Source: Armatimonadota bacterium (lineage in GTDB: Bacteria; Sysuimicrobiota; Sysuimicrobiia; Sysuimicrobiales; Sysuimicrobiaceae). From it: a stretch of 32,148 nucleotides of DNA. A model generated the notes under the pieces. The model was not told where the DNA came from. It ran no database searches and saw only the letters and a list, made by a program, of their open reading frames with translations. Positions 15,290 to 23,881 of the stretch are shown here, piece by piece. A program made the translations under genes and the position numbers. The DNA lies in contig JAVKGX010000017.1 in the NCBI GenBank assembly GCA_031432545.1, positions 1 to 32,148 on the forward strand, given 5' to 3'. Each line of letters begins with the position of its first letter. Position 1 is the stretch's first letter.

Positions 15290-15571
15290 CGGCCGTTCTC
15301 CCCATGAGAGCAAGAGCGTTACGGGAGCGTTATGCAGCGACGCCGGTCGGGATCCTTCGGGGACTCGCCGACCTCGGGACCGGTGTGCGCGAATTGTAGT
15401 CGAGGCAGCGAACAAGTGCCAGAAAAATCTATCGATCGCCAGGGGATCGTATTGATATCGCACTCCGATCCTACCGCCGCACCACGCCGGCCAGGAGAGC
15501 TCGAGTCTGACGGGGAAGGTATCACCCGAGGTCTGCGATCGACCGAATCACCGGGGCCAACGAGGCGGGAC

Positions 15572-16906
15572 GTGAACGTCGGGATGGTGTCTGCGCGCCT
15601 GCGTTCCGCCGACGGCGTCTCCATCGAGGCGGCCAAGTGGGAGAAAGCGCTGGAGCGCATGGGGTTCTTCGTGTACCTGTGCGCCGGTGCGATCTCCCAG
15701 CCCAAGCCGACCGACACGATCGTTCCGCGTCTGGAGTGTAACGACAGCCAGATCCAGAGGCTCGATGCCCGCCTGCGCTACGATCCCGACCACATCTCGG
15801 AAGAAGCGCTGCGGGAGCTGCACGAGTGCCCCGACGGGATCAAGCGGGAACTTTGCGCGTTTGTGGACACGCACGGTATTGGCCTGCTGATCATCGAGAA
15901 CCTCCTCAGCTTGCCGCTGAACCTGCCCGCCGGGATCGCCGTCTGCGAACTCGTCGAGGAACTGGCCGTACCGGTGATCGCGCGTCACCACGATTTCTAC
16001 TGGGAGCGTGAAAAGCTGGTCCGTGGGGCGGCGGCCGAATTCATCCGCGACCACTTTCTGCCGGGACACCCCACCCTCGTCCACGTGGTCATCAACAGCG
16101 CGGCCCAGCGCGAGTTTCGGCGGCGACACGGCATCGTGGCGACACGAATGCCCAACGTCTTCGACTTCGAGGCGATGGCGACACGGGACGAGTACAACGC
16201 CGACTTCCGCAATGCCCTGGGCATCCGTTCCGACGACGTCGTCTTCCTGCAGCCTTCGCGGATCGTGCCACGCAAGCGCATCGATCGGTCCGTCGAACTG
16301 TTCGCCGCGATCGACGCGCGACTGCGACTGCGCGGGCGTCGGGCCGTACTCCTCATCACTGGGCCGGCGCACGGCGAACGGGAGGCCGAGCGGACGCGGG
16401 CGGAAATTCTCTCGATGGCTGCGACACGGGATCTCGAGGTCCGGCTCGCCGCAGACCGTATCTCGATCGAACGCAGGACCGATCCCGAAAAGGTCTACTC
16501 GATCCACGACGCCTACGTGCACGCCGATGTGGTCACCTTCCCCAGCGACCTGGAAGGCTTCGGGAATCCGGTCATCGAGGCCGCCGCCTACCGCCTGCCG
16601 CTGTTCACCAACCGCTACCCGGTGCTGGCCGACATCACACGGCGGGGCTTCCGGTTCGTGGAGATCGACGGACAGCTCACCGCCGACGCCGTCGACCAGA
16701 TCTGGAGACTTGTCGTCGATCCCGACCACCGGCGGGAGATCACGGACCACAACTTCGCGGTCGCGCAGCGCTACTTCGCCTTCCCCGCCCTCGAGATCCT
16801 GCTGTCGGAGGTCTGCGAGCGCGCCCTGATCGCCGCACAGCCGTACGTCGGGGACGGCGCCCAGGGTGTACGCCAGACCGCATGGCGCACAGGCCGGCGG
16901 CCGTAG
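15572..16906 (+). CDS. GT4-family glycosyltransferase
   Basis: 444 residues with the GT-B fold signature. The N terminus (VGMVSARLRSADGVSIEAAKW) carries the acceptor-site loop seen in GT4 enzymes. The donor-binding half contains LQPSRIVPRKRIDRSVELF and FPSDLEGFGNPVIEAAAY, the E-x7-E-type motif that contacts the nucleotide sugar. No signal peptide or membrane segment is seen, so it works in the cytoplasm, probably membrane-associated. GTG 15572 is preceded by a purine-rich site; ATG 15584 is an alternative, and the frame stays open back to 15332 but that part looks non-coding. Donor and acceptor are unknown. The nearby nucleotide-sugar genes suggest exopolysaccharide or glycoconjugate synthesis. 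Confidence 0.88.
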   Translation: MNVGMVSARLRSADGVSIEAAKWEKALERMGFFVYLCAGAISQPKPTDTIVPRLECNDSQIQRLDARLRYDPDHISEEALRELHECPDGIKRELCAFVDTHGIGLLIIENLLSLPLNLPAGIAVCELVEELAVPVIARHHDFYWEREKLVRGAAAEFIRDHFLPGHPTLVHVVINSAAQREFRRRHGIVATRMPNVFDFEAMATRDEYNADFRNALGIRSDDVVFLQPSRIVPRKRIDRSVELFAAIDARLRLRGRRAVLLITGPAHGEREAERTRAEILSMAATRDLEVRLAADRISIERRTDPEKVYSIHDAYVHADVVTFPSDLEGFGNPVIEAAAYRLPLFTNRYPVLADITRRGFRFVEIDGQLTADAVDQIWRLVVDPDHRREITDHNFAVAQRYFAFPALEILLSEVCERALIAAQPYVGDGAQGVRQTAWRTGRRP

Positions 16907-16918
16907 GATAATGGAAGC

Positions 16919-17319
16919 GTGCTGCGGGTGCGCCGGGTGTACGAGCCTCCGGACCCTTCAGACGGGTTCCGGGTGCTGGTGGACCGGCTGTGGCCTCGGG
17001 GGTTGAGCAGGGCCGCGGCGCAGGTGGACCTCTGGGCGCGGGATTTGGCCCCCAGCGATGCCCTGCGGCGGTGGTTTGCCCACGATCCGGCCCGGTGGAA
17101 GGAGTTCTGCCGGCGGTACCGGCAGGGGCTGTCGGGGAGTCCGGCGCAGGCGCAGATCGAACAGGTCGTGCGGCGTGCGCGCGGGGGGGGACCGTGACGT
17201 TGTTGTTCGGCGCCCGCGACGAACGCCACAACAACGCAGTCGCCCTCGCGGAGTACCTGGAGGAGCGGCTCAGGGGCGTCGGGGGACGGCGATCCGGCGT
17301 GGCGTCCCAAGAGAGGTAG
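16919..17319 (+). pseudogene. DUF488 family gene with a frameshift at a G8 tract
   Basis: The first frame (16919-17197, GTG start, 92 residues) has the DUF488 opening: RVRRVYEPPDPSDGFRVLVDRLWPRG, then LAPSDALRRWF, KEFCRRYR and a truncated end. The family C-terminal motif, TLLFGARDERHNNAVALAEYLEERL, continues immediately in another frame up to the TAG at 17319. The break falls at a run of eight G (17183-17190): one more G, or two fewer, would restore a single protein of about 133 residues, close to the family norm of ~115-125. Function in the family is unknown. The change may be a sequencing or assembly error, a real inactivating mutation, or a slippage-prone phase switch. Confidence 0.85.
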
Positions 17320-17328
17320 TGGCGGGCC

Positions 17329-19929
17329 TCAGACGTGCGCGCCGCCGTGTGAACCAGGGGCCACGATGTCCGTCGGCGACCGAACCGACGCTCCCCGGTA
17401 GAACCACCCCTTGACCAGCTCGGCGCCGGCGACGTAGGCGAGCACGACGACCCCGAGCACAACCAAGAACAGCGGCGGCAGCGGCACCAGTTCGAAGGGC
17501 GCGGCCAGCGGCGTGTACGGTAAGGCGACGGTGGCGGCCACCACCAGTGCCGTCGCCAGCAGGAGCGCCCCGGACGGCCGGGTCCGGAAGAAGCGGCCCC
17601 GGCTGCGCAGCACGAGCACGATGAGCGTCGCCGAGACCACCGACTCCACGAACCACCCAGTACGAAACTCGGCCGGTCCGGCACGCAACACCCACAGCAG
17701 CACCCCAAACGTCAGGTAGTCGAAGATAGAGCTGAGCAGACCGAAGACGACCATGAAGCGGCGGATGAAGCCGATGTCCCACCGCCGCGGCCGTTCGATC
17801 CAGTCTGCGTCGACCCGATCGGTAGCGATCGTCATCTCCGGGAGGTCGGTAAGCAGATTCGTCAACAGGATCTGCTTGGGCAGCAGAGGCAGGAACGGCA
17901 AGAGCAGCGAAGCACCGGCCATGCTGAACATATTGCCGAAGTTCGCGCTGGTGGCCATGAAGACGTACTTCAACGTGTTCGCGAAGGTGCGCCGCCCCTC
18001 GCGCACGCCCGCCTCGAGCACCGCGAGCGACCGCTCGAGCAGCACGATGTCGGCCGCTTCCTTGGCCACGTCCACCGCCCCCTGCACCGAGATCGAGACG
18101 TCCGCAGCATGCAGGGCGGGTGCGTCGTTGATCCCGTCGCCCATGTATCCGACCACGTGGCCGGCCCGCCGCAGCGCGCGGATGACGCGCTCTTTTTGGT
18201 TGGGCTCGATCTCTGCGAAGACGTCCGTTTCCTGGGCACGCACGGGCAGCGCCTCGTCGCTCAGACGGTCCAGCTGTTCGCCGCTGAGCACGCGCGGTTC
18301 GCTCAACCCCACCTGCGCCGCCGTCCGTGCGGCGACGATCACGTTGTCGCCGGTGACCACCTTCAACCGCACCCCCAAGTTGGCCAGCGCTTCCACCGCA
18401 TGCGCGACATCGGGTTTGGGCGGGTCGGCGAGGGCCAGCAACCCCACAAAGGTCATGCCGAACTCGGAGTCGCGGCCGATCGCTGCCGCCGAGTCCATCC
18501 GGCGGATCGCGACGCCCAGGACCCGGTATCCCTCGGCGCTGAGATGCGCGAAGCGCTGCTCGATCGCCGCCCGGGCCTCATCGGTCAGCGGGCGCGCCGT
18601 ACCTCCGGGTCCTTCGACCGCGACGCAGACCTCCAGGATTTTGCGCACAGCACCCTTGGTAATGAGGATCACATGCCCCTGGTGTTCCACGAGCACGCTG
18701 AGCCGTTTGCGCTCGAAGTCGTACGGCACCTCGTCGAGCTTGCGCCAGCCGTCCAGGGAGAAGGTGCGGTGGGCGCGGATGGCTTCGTCGATCGGATTGC
18801 GGAAGGCCGTCTGATGAACGGCATTGAGGTAGGCGTACAGCAGCGTCCGCTCGCTTGGGCGTCCTTCGACGTCCAGGGAGGCGTGCACGCGCACCCGCCC
18901 CTCCGTGAGCGTGCCGGTCTTGTCCGAGCAGAGCACGTCCATGCTGCCGAAGTTCTCGATGGCCGACAGGCGCTTCACGATCACCTGCCGTTCGGCCATG
19001 CGCTGGGCACCGCGCGCAAGGTTCACGGTGGTGATCGCGGGCAGCAGTTGCGGCGTCAACCCCACCGCGAGCGCGAGGGCGAAGAGAAACGAGTCGAGGA
19101 TCGGCCGCGCGAGGTAGACGTTCAAGGCGAAGATGATGATCACCAGGACCAGCGTGACCTCGAGCAGCAGATGACCGAAGTGCCGTAGGCCGCGCTCGAA
19201 CTCGGTCACGGGCGGGTGAAGACGCAGCCGTTCGGAGATCCGACCGAACTCGGTGGCCCGCCCGGTGTGCACCACCACGGCCCGGCCGCTCCCGCTCACC
19301 ACGTGGGTACCCAAAAAGAGCGCGTTGGACCGGCCCGCCAGCGGCGCCTCCGACGGCACGACGCCGGGAGCCTTGGCCACCGGGAAGCTCTCCCCGGTCA
19401 GCGCGGCTTCGTTGACGAACAGGTCGCGTCCGGTCAGCAGCCGGCAGTCCGCGGGAACCCCGGACCCGCCGCCCAGCAGCACCACGTCGCCGGGCACCAC
19501 CTCGTCGGTCGGGACCTCGACCTCGCGCCCATCGCGCAGCACCCTAGCCTTCAGTTCGACGGTCTCCAGCAGCTTGTCGACTGCCGTCGCCGCGCCCCGT
19601 TCCTGCGAGTAGCCCAGCAGCCCGCTGATGAGCACGATGGCCAGGATGATGGCCGCGTCCGTGGAGTCGTGCAGGCCGAAGGAGAGTACAGCTGCACCCA
19701 TCAGGATCAGGACGATGGGGCTGGTGAACTGCCGCAGCAGGAGCGCCAGTACCTGGGAGCGCTGCTGCCCGGCCAGCGCGTTGGGACCGAAGCGCACGCG
19801 CCGCGCTCCAGCCTCCGCAGCCGACAGCCCCGCCTCGCTCGCCCCGAGCGCACGCAGCAGGTCCTCGACGGGCAGGCTCCAGAAGGCGCGATACCGGGTT
19901 GTGTGGGAAGAGTCGACCGAAAGCGCCAC
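17329..19929 (-). CDS. mgtA: P3B-type (MgtA-like) magnesium-translocating P-type ATPase
   Basis: 866 residues. The phosphorylation site is D336 in SDKTGTLT, the actuator loop is LTGESFPV, and the hinge is GDGINDAPAL. NFGNMFSMAGASLLLPFLPLLP and LLTNLLTDLPEM are typical of the MgtA/MgtB group rather than Ca or H pumps. About ten membrane segments are visible, the last pair near the C terminus. The role would be Mg2+ uptake across the cytoplasmic membrane. I chose GTG 19929, which has GGAGG six bases upstream; an upstream GTG at 19980 lacks a ribosome site. No Mg riboswitch or MgtC was seen nearby. It converges on the DUF488 gene. Confidence in the fold is high; in ion specificity, moderate. Confidence 0.88.
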   Translation of the reverse strand: MALSVDSSHTTRYRAFWSLPVEDLLRALGASEAGLSAAEAGARRVRFGPNALAGQQRSQVLALLLRQFTSPIVLILMGAAVLSFGLHDSTDAAIILAIVLISGLLGYSQERGAATAVDKLLETVELKARVLRDGREVEVPTDEVVPGDVVLLGGGSGVPADCRLLTGRDLFVNEAALTGESFPVAKAPGVVPSEAPLAGRSNALFLGTHVVSGSGRAVVVHTGRATEFGRISERLRLHPPVTEFERGLRHFGHLLLEVTLVLVIIIFALNVYLARPILDSFLFALALAVGLTPQLLPAITTVNLARGAQRMAERQVIVKRLSAIENFGSMDVLCSDKTGTLTEGRVRVHASLDVEGRPSERTLLYAYLNAVHQTAFRNPIDEAIRAHRTFSLDGWRKLDEVPYDFERKRLSVLVEHQGHVILITKGAVRKILEVCVAVEGPGGTARPLTDEARAAIEQRFAHLSAEGYRVLGVAIRRMDSAAAIGRDSEFGMTFVGLLALADPPKPDVAHAVEALANLGVRLKVVTGDNVIVAARTAAQVGLSEPRVLSGEQLDRLSDEALPVRAQETDVFAEIEPNQKERVIRALRRAGHVVGYMGDGINDAPALHAADVSISVQGAVDVAKEAADIVLLERSLAVLEAGVREGRRTFANTLKYVFMATSANFGNMFSMAGASLLLPFLPLLPKQILLTNLLTDLPEMTIATDRVDADWIERPRRWDIGFIRRFMVVFGLLSSIFDYLTFGVLLWVLRAGPAEFRTGWFVESVVSATLIVLVLRSRGRFFRTRPSGALLLATALVVAATVALPYTPLAAPFELVPLPPLFLVVLGVVVLAYVAGAELVKGWFYRGASVRSPTDIVAPGSHGGAHV

Positions 19930-20005
19930 AGCCGCCCTCCTGGCCCGCAAATAGACCGCCGCAGTCCCCCCAGGACGCACGCCTAGGCCCGAAGCAATTC
20001 CGGCC

Positions 20006-20574
20006 TCAGATGCAGCCCGACGCCCATCGGGCGGTCAACCGGGGGACCCAATGCAGATACACTAACATTCCCATCAACTCCACCAGGGGCTGGAGCACGA
20101 CGACGGTCACCGCCCCCCACCCCGCCGGCAGGGCCAGGACCACGGGCAGCACCACGAAGGAGTTGCGCGTCCCGGTACTGAACAACAAAGTCCGGGTCGC
20201 CGCGTGCGAAAGCCTGAACAGGCGCGATGTGGCCACGCCCAGCCCCGCCGCGAGGATCAGGTACAGGACGAAGGCCGCGACCACCAGCTCTATCCCCCGC
20301 AGGTGGTCCGCCACCTGGCCCGTCTGGGAGGGTGCGATCAGAAACAGCACGACCGTCAGACACGGCACGGGCAACCACGCCAGACTGCGGATCGCTCTCC
20401 TCCCCGGTGCATGCCATTCCGCCCACGTCTGCGTCGCGACGGCCGCCAGAAGGGGGACGACGACGCGAAGACCCGCACGAAGGGCTCCGCCCTCACGGCC
20501 TCACCGAGCGTCACGCCTAAAAACAGCCACAGGTACAGTGGGAGGAACAAGAACTGCGTTACGAGCAGCGCTCC
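20006..20574 (-). pseudogene. Decayed arsenite/bile-acid:Na+ symporter-like (ACR3/ArsB-type) transporter
   Basis: Two frames together give the C-terminal half of a bile-acid:sodium symporter/ACR3-type membrane protein. One frame reads LLVTQFLFLPLYLWLFLG then EAVRAEPFVRVF. The other continues VVPLLAAVATQTWAEWH, then LPVPCLTVVLFL, LLFSTGTRNSFVVLPVVLALPAGWG and LVELMGMLVYLHWVPRL, all typical of the family. A single missing base near 20464-20465 (gtc ttc gcN gtc) explains the shift. The N-terminal ~130-150 residues are not recognisable upstream of 20574. With both defects the gene is unlikely to make a working pump. GTRNS is a conserved family motif. A sequencing error alone would not explain the missing 5' half. 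Confidence 0.8.
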
Positions 20575-20635
20575 CGTGTCATCGCCTCGCGTGCTCGAGT
20601 GGCACGGCGCTCGCAAGCACGCCCTCGCGGGCGGG

Positions 20636-20663
20636 GCCCCTCCCAATGTTAGGGGAGTGGGGC
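20636..20663 (-). terminator. Possible terminator-like hairpin after the radical SAM gene
   Basis: GCCCC-TCCC pairs with GGGGA and GGGGC around an AATGTTA loop with a two-base bulge. It lies 30-60 bases downstream of the radical SAM stop (- strand). There is no clear U-tract, so this is only a candidate end signal of the nos operon, or a relic at the edge of the decayed transporter. Confidence 0.35.
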
Positions 20664-20691
20664 GCGCATCGGTTCGTCTCGGTGTGGGGCG

Positions 20692-21810
20692 TTACCGCCC
20701 GGATCCGGAAGGAAGGTACGGGCACAGGGGGTCGCTGGCCATGGGGTCACCCGTGTGGGCGTAGGCGCGGGCCCGCGAGCCGCCGCAGACATTTCGGAAG
20801 GGGCATCGCCCGCATTTCCCCCGCAGCCGGTCGGTGTCCCGCAGCCGCAGCATCATATCGGAAGAACGGTACAGCTCCACGAGGCTGCGCTCCCGGACGT
20901 TGCCGATCCGCAAGGGCAGGAAGCCGGACGGGTAGACTTCCCCCACGTGCGAGACGAACACGATGCCGTTCCCGTCCCTCACCCCGAATCCGCGGCCCAC
21001 GGAGGTCTGGGCCACTTCCGAGAGGCTCATGCCCTCCCGCAGCATCTGGAGCAACGCCACACGGCGGTAGTGCGGGGCCTCCGTGGTCTTGATGGCGAAG
21101 GGAGACTGCCGGCTTAGGCCGAACAGCCAGTGACACAGGCGCTCTGCGGCTTCCGGATGGACCTCCTCCAGCAGCCGCCCCCGTCCTACCCGGATCAAGA
21201 AGAACAGGCTCCAGCGGACTGCGTCTAGGCTACGCACCAACCCGTACAGGGCCGGTAGGTCGTCTGCTGTGCAGGCGGTGATGAGGGTGTTGATCTGCAG
21301 GTTGATGCCCTCCTCCCGCACGCAGCGCGCCAGGCGCAGGGTGAGGTCGAAGCAGCCCGGGATCCCCCGCAGCGCGTCGTGGCGGTCCGGACCGGAGCCG
21401 TCCAGGCTCAGGGAGATGGCTTGCACACCCGAGCGCGCAAGAGCCTGGATGGCCTGGCGGCTGACCAGAGGCGTGGCGCTAGGCGCCAGCGACACGCCGA
21501 ACCCCAAGGCACGAGCCTCTTCCACCAGCGCCGCAAGGTCCGGCCGCTTGAGGGGGTCTCCTCCGGTCAGGACCCAGTGGGGCAGGGGACGGCCGAAGGC
21601 TGTGGCGTCTCGCAGCATCCGGCGTCCCTCTTCCATGGACAGCTCCAGGGGGTGACGGTCTGGGACGGCCTCGGCCCGGCAGTGCTGGCAGGCCAGGGCG
21701 CACGCGCGGGTGAGCTCCCAGTAGATCAAAAGCGGCGCCCGGTCGAATACGTACCGGCCATTGGGGACTGCGACGCCGAAAGGCGATCGGCTCATGGAGA
21801 CCCGTTCCAT
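20692..21810 (-). CDS. Radical SAM/SPASM-domain protein
   Basis: 372 residues. The radical SAM cluster motif is C37-x3-C41-x2-C44 (CALACQHC), followed by the TGGDP segment of the SAM site. The C-terminal SPASM-like region GKCGRCPFRNVCGG has extra Cys for auxiliary Fe-S clusters, and the end (SRARAYAHTGDPMASDPLCPYLP) resembles the TIGR04053 family, related to heme d1/mycofactocin-type SPASM enzymes. The actual reaction is unknown. It starts 18 bp after the FixH-like gene stop on the same strand, so it is the last gene of the nos transcription unit and may help cofactor or maturation steps there. ATG 21795 is an alternative start. It is not obviously linked to the RiPP locus, which is more than 10 kb away. 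Confidence 0.85.
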   Translation of the reverse strand: MERVSMSRSPFGVAVPNGRYVFDRAPLLIYWELTRACALACQHCRAEAVPDRHPLELSMEEGRRMLRDATAFGRPLPHWVLTGGDPLKRPDLAALVEEARALGFGVSLAPSATPLVSRQAIQALARSGVQAISLSLDGSGPDRHDALRGIPGCFDLTLRLARCVREEGINLQINTLITACTADDLPALYGLVRSLDAVRWSLFFLIRVGRGRLLEEVHPEAAERLCHWLFGLSRQSPFAIKTTEAPHYRRVALLQMLREGMSLSEVAQTSVGRGFGVRDGNGIVFVSHVGEVYPSGFLPLRIGNVRERSLVELYRSSDMMLRLRDTDRLRGKCGRCPFRNVCGGSRARAYAHTGDPMASDPLCPYLPSGSGR

Positions 21811-21828
21811 TCGTGCCGTGGCGGGGCC

Positions 21829-22212
21829 TCAGTGCGCCCCGACCTCGATGCGGAACTCTGTGCGGTGCACCCGCCCGTCGGAGGTCCACTCCGCATGAAG
21901 TGTCCACCGGCCGTCCATCGAGAACGTGTGCACCGCCTCGAAGATCCCGTCCCCGACCGGGACGAATGCGACGGTTTCTCCCCCGTGCTCCATCTCCGGC
22001 ATCGTCGCCATGGCGCTCAAAGCCCCGATCGCGAGAGGGCGGCCGGAGGCATCGATCAGCTTCAGCCGGAGCGTCACCGGGCGGAGCGCCGCCGGCCGGG
22101 TCGTCCACGTCAGTTCGGCCCGCCAACCCTCACCTGTTGCGACCGCCTCCGGTGGCGACGAACAGGCGACGGCGAAAAGGATCACCGCCGCTGCGAGCGC
22201 TGCATGCCTCAT
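21829..22212 (-). CDS. FixH/YtkA-like lipoprotein, possible copper handling
   Basis: 127 residues. The N terminus MRHAALAAAVILFAVAC ends in a lipobox Cys, so it is likely an anchored extracytoplasmic protein. The remainder is a single beta-sandwich domain (WRAELTW ... RPVTLRLKLIDASGRPL ... MDGRWTLHAEWTSDGRVHRTEFRIEV) of the YtkA/FixH type. A Met/His-rich loop AMATMPEMEHGG resembles the Met-rich copper-contact loop of this family. The ATG overlaps the NosY stop (ATGA). Standard NosL is not in this window; this protein sits where a Cu chaperone or assembly factor usually lies in nos operons, so a copper-delivery role is plausible but not shown. Confidence 0.78.
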   Translation of the reverse strand: MRHAALAAAVILFAVACSSPPEAVATGEGWRAELTWTTRPAALRPVTLRLKLIDASGRPLAIGALSAMATMPEMEHGGETVAFVPVGDGIFEAVHTFSMDGRWTLHAEWTSDGRVHRTEFRIEVGAH

Positions 22213-23036
22213 CCGTCCACCGGTGCTCGGGCGAAACGCGTGCGACCGACCCAGAAGGCGCCGAGCGCCCAGGCGACCAGGACCGCGACCAGCCCCCCGC
22301 TCAGGCCCACTGTCCCCAGGCGCTCGGCGACGTAGATTCCCACCGGACCGATCGTCTCGGTGCTGCCGACCGCGACGATCGCACCGATCCGAAACGCGCT
22401 CACCGGATTCACGGACACGAGTGCCATGAGTGCCGGCGCAGGCAGCCGCAGCATGGCCGCCGTGCCCAACACCCCCAGATCGCTGACGACCACGAGCACC
22501 AGCCACCACAGCACCGCCACACCCAAAGCGTGACTGCGGTTGGGGGCGACTGCGGAGATCGCGAACCCGATCGCCAGCATCGCCACCGCCAGTAGGACCG
22601 CCAGCGCCACCATCCAGACGAACGAGCCCAAGTGCTCGGTGCCTGCGCGCACAGCCAGCAGCGCTCCGGCCGCACCGTACCCGACGAGGATCGCGGCGGC
22701 GATTGCGGTGGCCACGCCCGCGAACTGACCGGTGAACACCGCCCGCCGGTCCACCGGTTGCGCCAGCAGCAGCGCAAGTGCCCCGCTCTCCCGATCGGCC
22801 GCGATCCACCCCGCCCCCACGGTCAGCCCGATGAGCGGCACGAACAGCATCGTAAGCTGCACCAGCGCGGCCGCCGCGCGGTCGAACGACGACACGCCGA
22901 CGATGCCGGCGCCCGCCAGCGCCACGGCGGAGGCTGCCACAGCCAGCACCGCGAACGCAGCGGCGGTCGCCGCAAACCACCGATCCCGCAGCACCGCGCG
23001 GACGTTCCAGCGACAAAGCACGCCGGCCGCAGTCAC
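22209..23036 (-). CDS. nosY: NosY-like ABC permease of the nos system
   Basis: 275 residues with about six membrane segments: around residues 20-45, 58-80, 105-130, 140-165, 170-190 and 245-265. It belongs to the ABC-2 type; the segment ADRESGALALLLAQPVDRRAVFTGQF is very typical of NosY. With NosF it forms the transporter that supports assembly of the copper-sulphide CuZ site of NosZ (NosDFY). Its GTG overlaps the NosF stop and its stop overlaps the lipoprotein ATG, so the three genes are translationally coupled. The exact cargo remains debated in the literature (a sulphur compound and/or help for copper loading). Confidence 0.9.
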   Translation of the reverse strand: MTAAGVLCRWNVRAVLRDRWFAATAAAFAVLAVAASAVALAGAGIVGVSSFDRAAAALVQLTMLFVPLIGLTVGAGWIAADRESGALALLLAQPVDRRAVFTGQFAGVATAIAAAILVGYGAAGALLAVRAGTEHLGSFVWMVALAVLLAVAMLAIGFAISAVAPNRSHALGVAVLWWLVLVVVSDLGVLGTAAMLRLPAPALMALVSVNPVSAFRIGAIVAVGSTETIGPVGIYVAERLGTVGLSGGLVAVLVAWALGAFWVGRTRFARAPVDG

Positions 23037-23881
23037 GGTTCACTCTCCCGCAGCAGGTCCTCGGGCGCGGGCTCGTGGATCCGGAACGGGCGCCCGGACA
23101 GCGCGCGAACGGTTTCCCAGATCTGCGCGTCGGGCACCCGCAAATGCAGCGCCCCGTTGCGCCGCGACAGCAACCGCACGCCGCAGGGCAGCGCCGGCGG
23201 CGGGGGAGGGGGCGCGATGATTTCGACCCAGTGCCGCGACCAGAGCTCTGCGGTCAGCGCGTCGGCGACGACGCGGCCGTCATCCAGCAGGATCATGCGG
23301 TCCACATGCGCCTCCAGCCCGCGGAGGTGGTGGCTGGCGACCAGGAGGGTCCGGCTGGCCTCGGCAGCCGAGGCGATCCGGTCGAGTAGCAACTCCTCGC
23401 CGTCGCGGTCCAGGTAACTGGTGGGCTCGTCGAGAAGCAGCACCGGCGGCGAACCGATGCTCGCGACCGCGAGCGCGAGCCGGCGCACCATGCCGCCGGA
23501 CAGCGTGCGGATCATCTTGTCGGCATGGGGTCCCAACCCCACTTCCTCCAGCACCGGGAGTGGGTCCGGCAAAACGCCCCTCAGCTGCTGGAACAGCGCC
23601 ACGACCTCGGCTGCGGTCAGCCTTGGGGGGAACGCCGGCACCTGGGGCACATACCCCATCCGGCTGCGGGCGCGCACGCCGTCGCGGCGCGCATCCAATC
23701 CGTCGATGTGAATCGCCCCGGTGTAGGGCACGAGATCGAGCAGGCAACGGAACAACGTGGTCTTGCCCGCGCCGTTGGCTCCGACGACCGCGACCCTTTG
23801 CCCTGCTGGGACGGTCAGGCTGACGTCGTGCAGCGCGTAGCGCTCTTGGTAGCGCACGGAGACCCCTTGCAGCTCGATCAC
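23033..23881 (-). CDS. nosF: NosF-like ABC ATPase
   Basis: 282 residues from GTG 23881, which overlaps the nosD stop (GTGA) and has GGAGAG six bases upstream; an ATG at 23899 is a longer option. Walker A is GANGAGKTT, the signature LSGGMVRR, and Walker B VLLLDEPTSYLD followed by the SHH switch His region (LLVASHHLRGLE). A poly-Pro hinge (APPPPPP) joins the ATPase core to a ~60-residue C-terminal domain of NosF type. It drives NosY and, with NosD, supports CuZ-centre assembly of nitrous oxide reductase. The nos context is unambiguous. Confidence 0.92.
   Translation of the reverse strand: MIELQGVSVRYQERYALHDVSLTVPAGQRVAVVGANGAGKTTLFRCLLDLVPYTGAIHIDGLDARRDGVRARSRMGYVPQVPAFPPRLTAAEVVALFQQLRGVLPDPLPVLEEVGLGPHADKMIRTLSGGMVRRLALAVASIGSPPVLLLDEPTSYLDRDGEELLLDRIASAAEASRTLLVASHHLRGLEAHVDRMILLDDGRVVADALTAELWSRHWVEIIAPPPPPPALPCGVRLLSRRNGALHLRVPDAQIWETVRALSGRPFRIHEPAPEDLLRESEP

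Noticed and set aside
15332-15571. In-frame extension of the glycosyltransferase upstream to 15332
   Set aside because: The extra ~80 residues do not look like a glycosyltransferase N terminus, and the GTG at 15572 gives the expected VGMVS start. The stretch better suits a divergent promoter region.
23190-23220. GC-rich G/C repeat in nosF (APPPPPP)
   Set aside because: It is a poly-Pro linker between the ATPase core and C-terminal domain; the frame is intact on both sides, so it is not a slippage defect.
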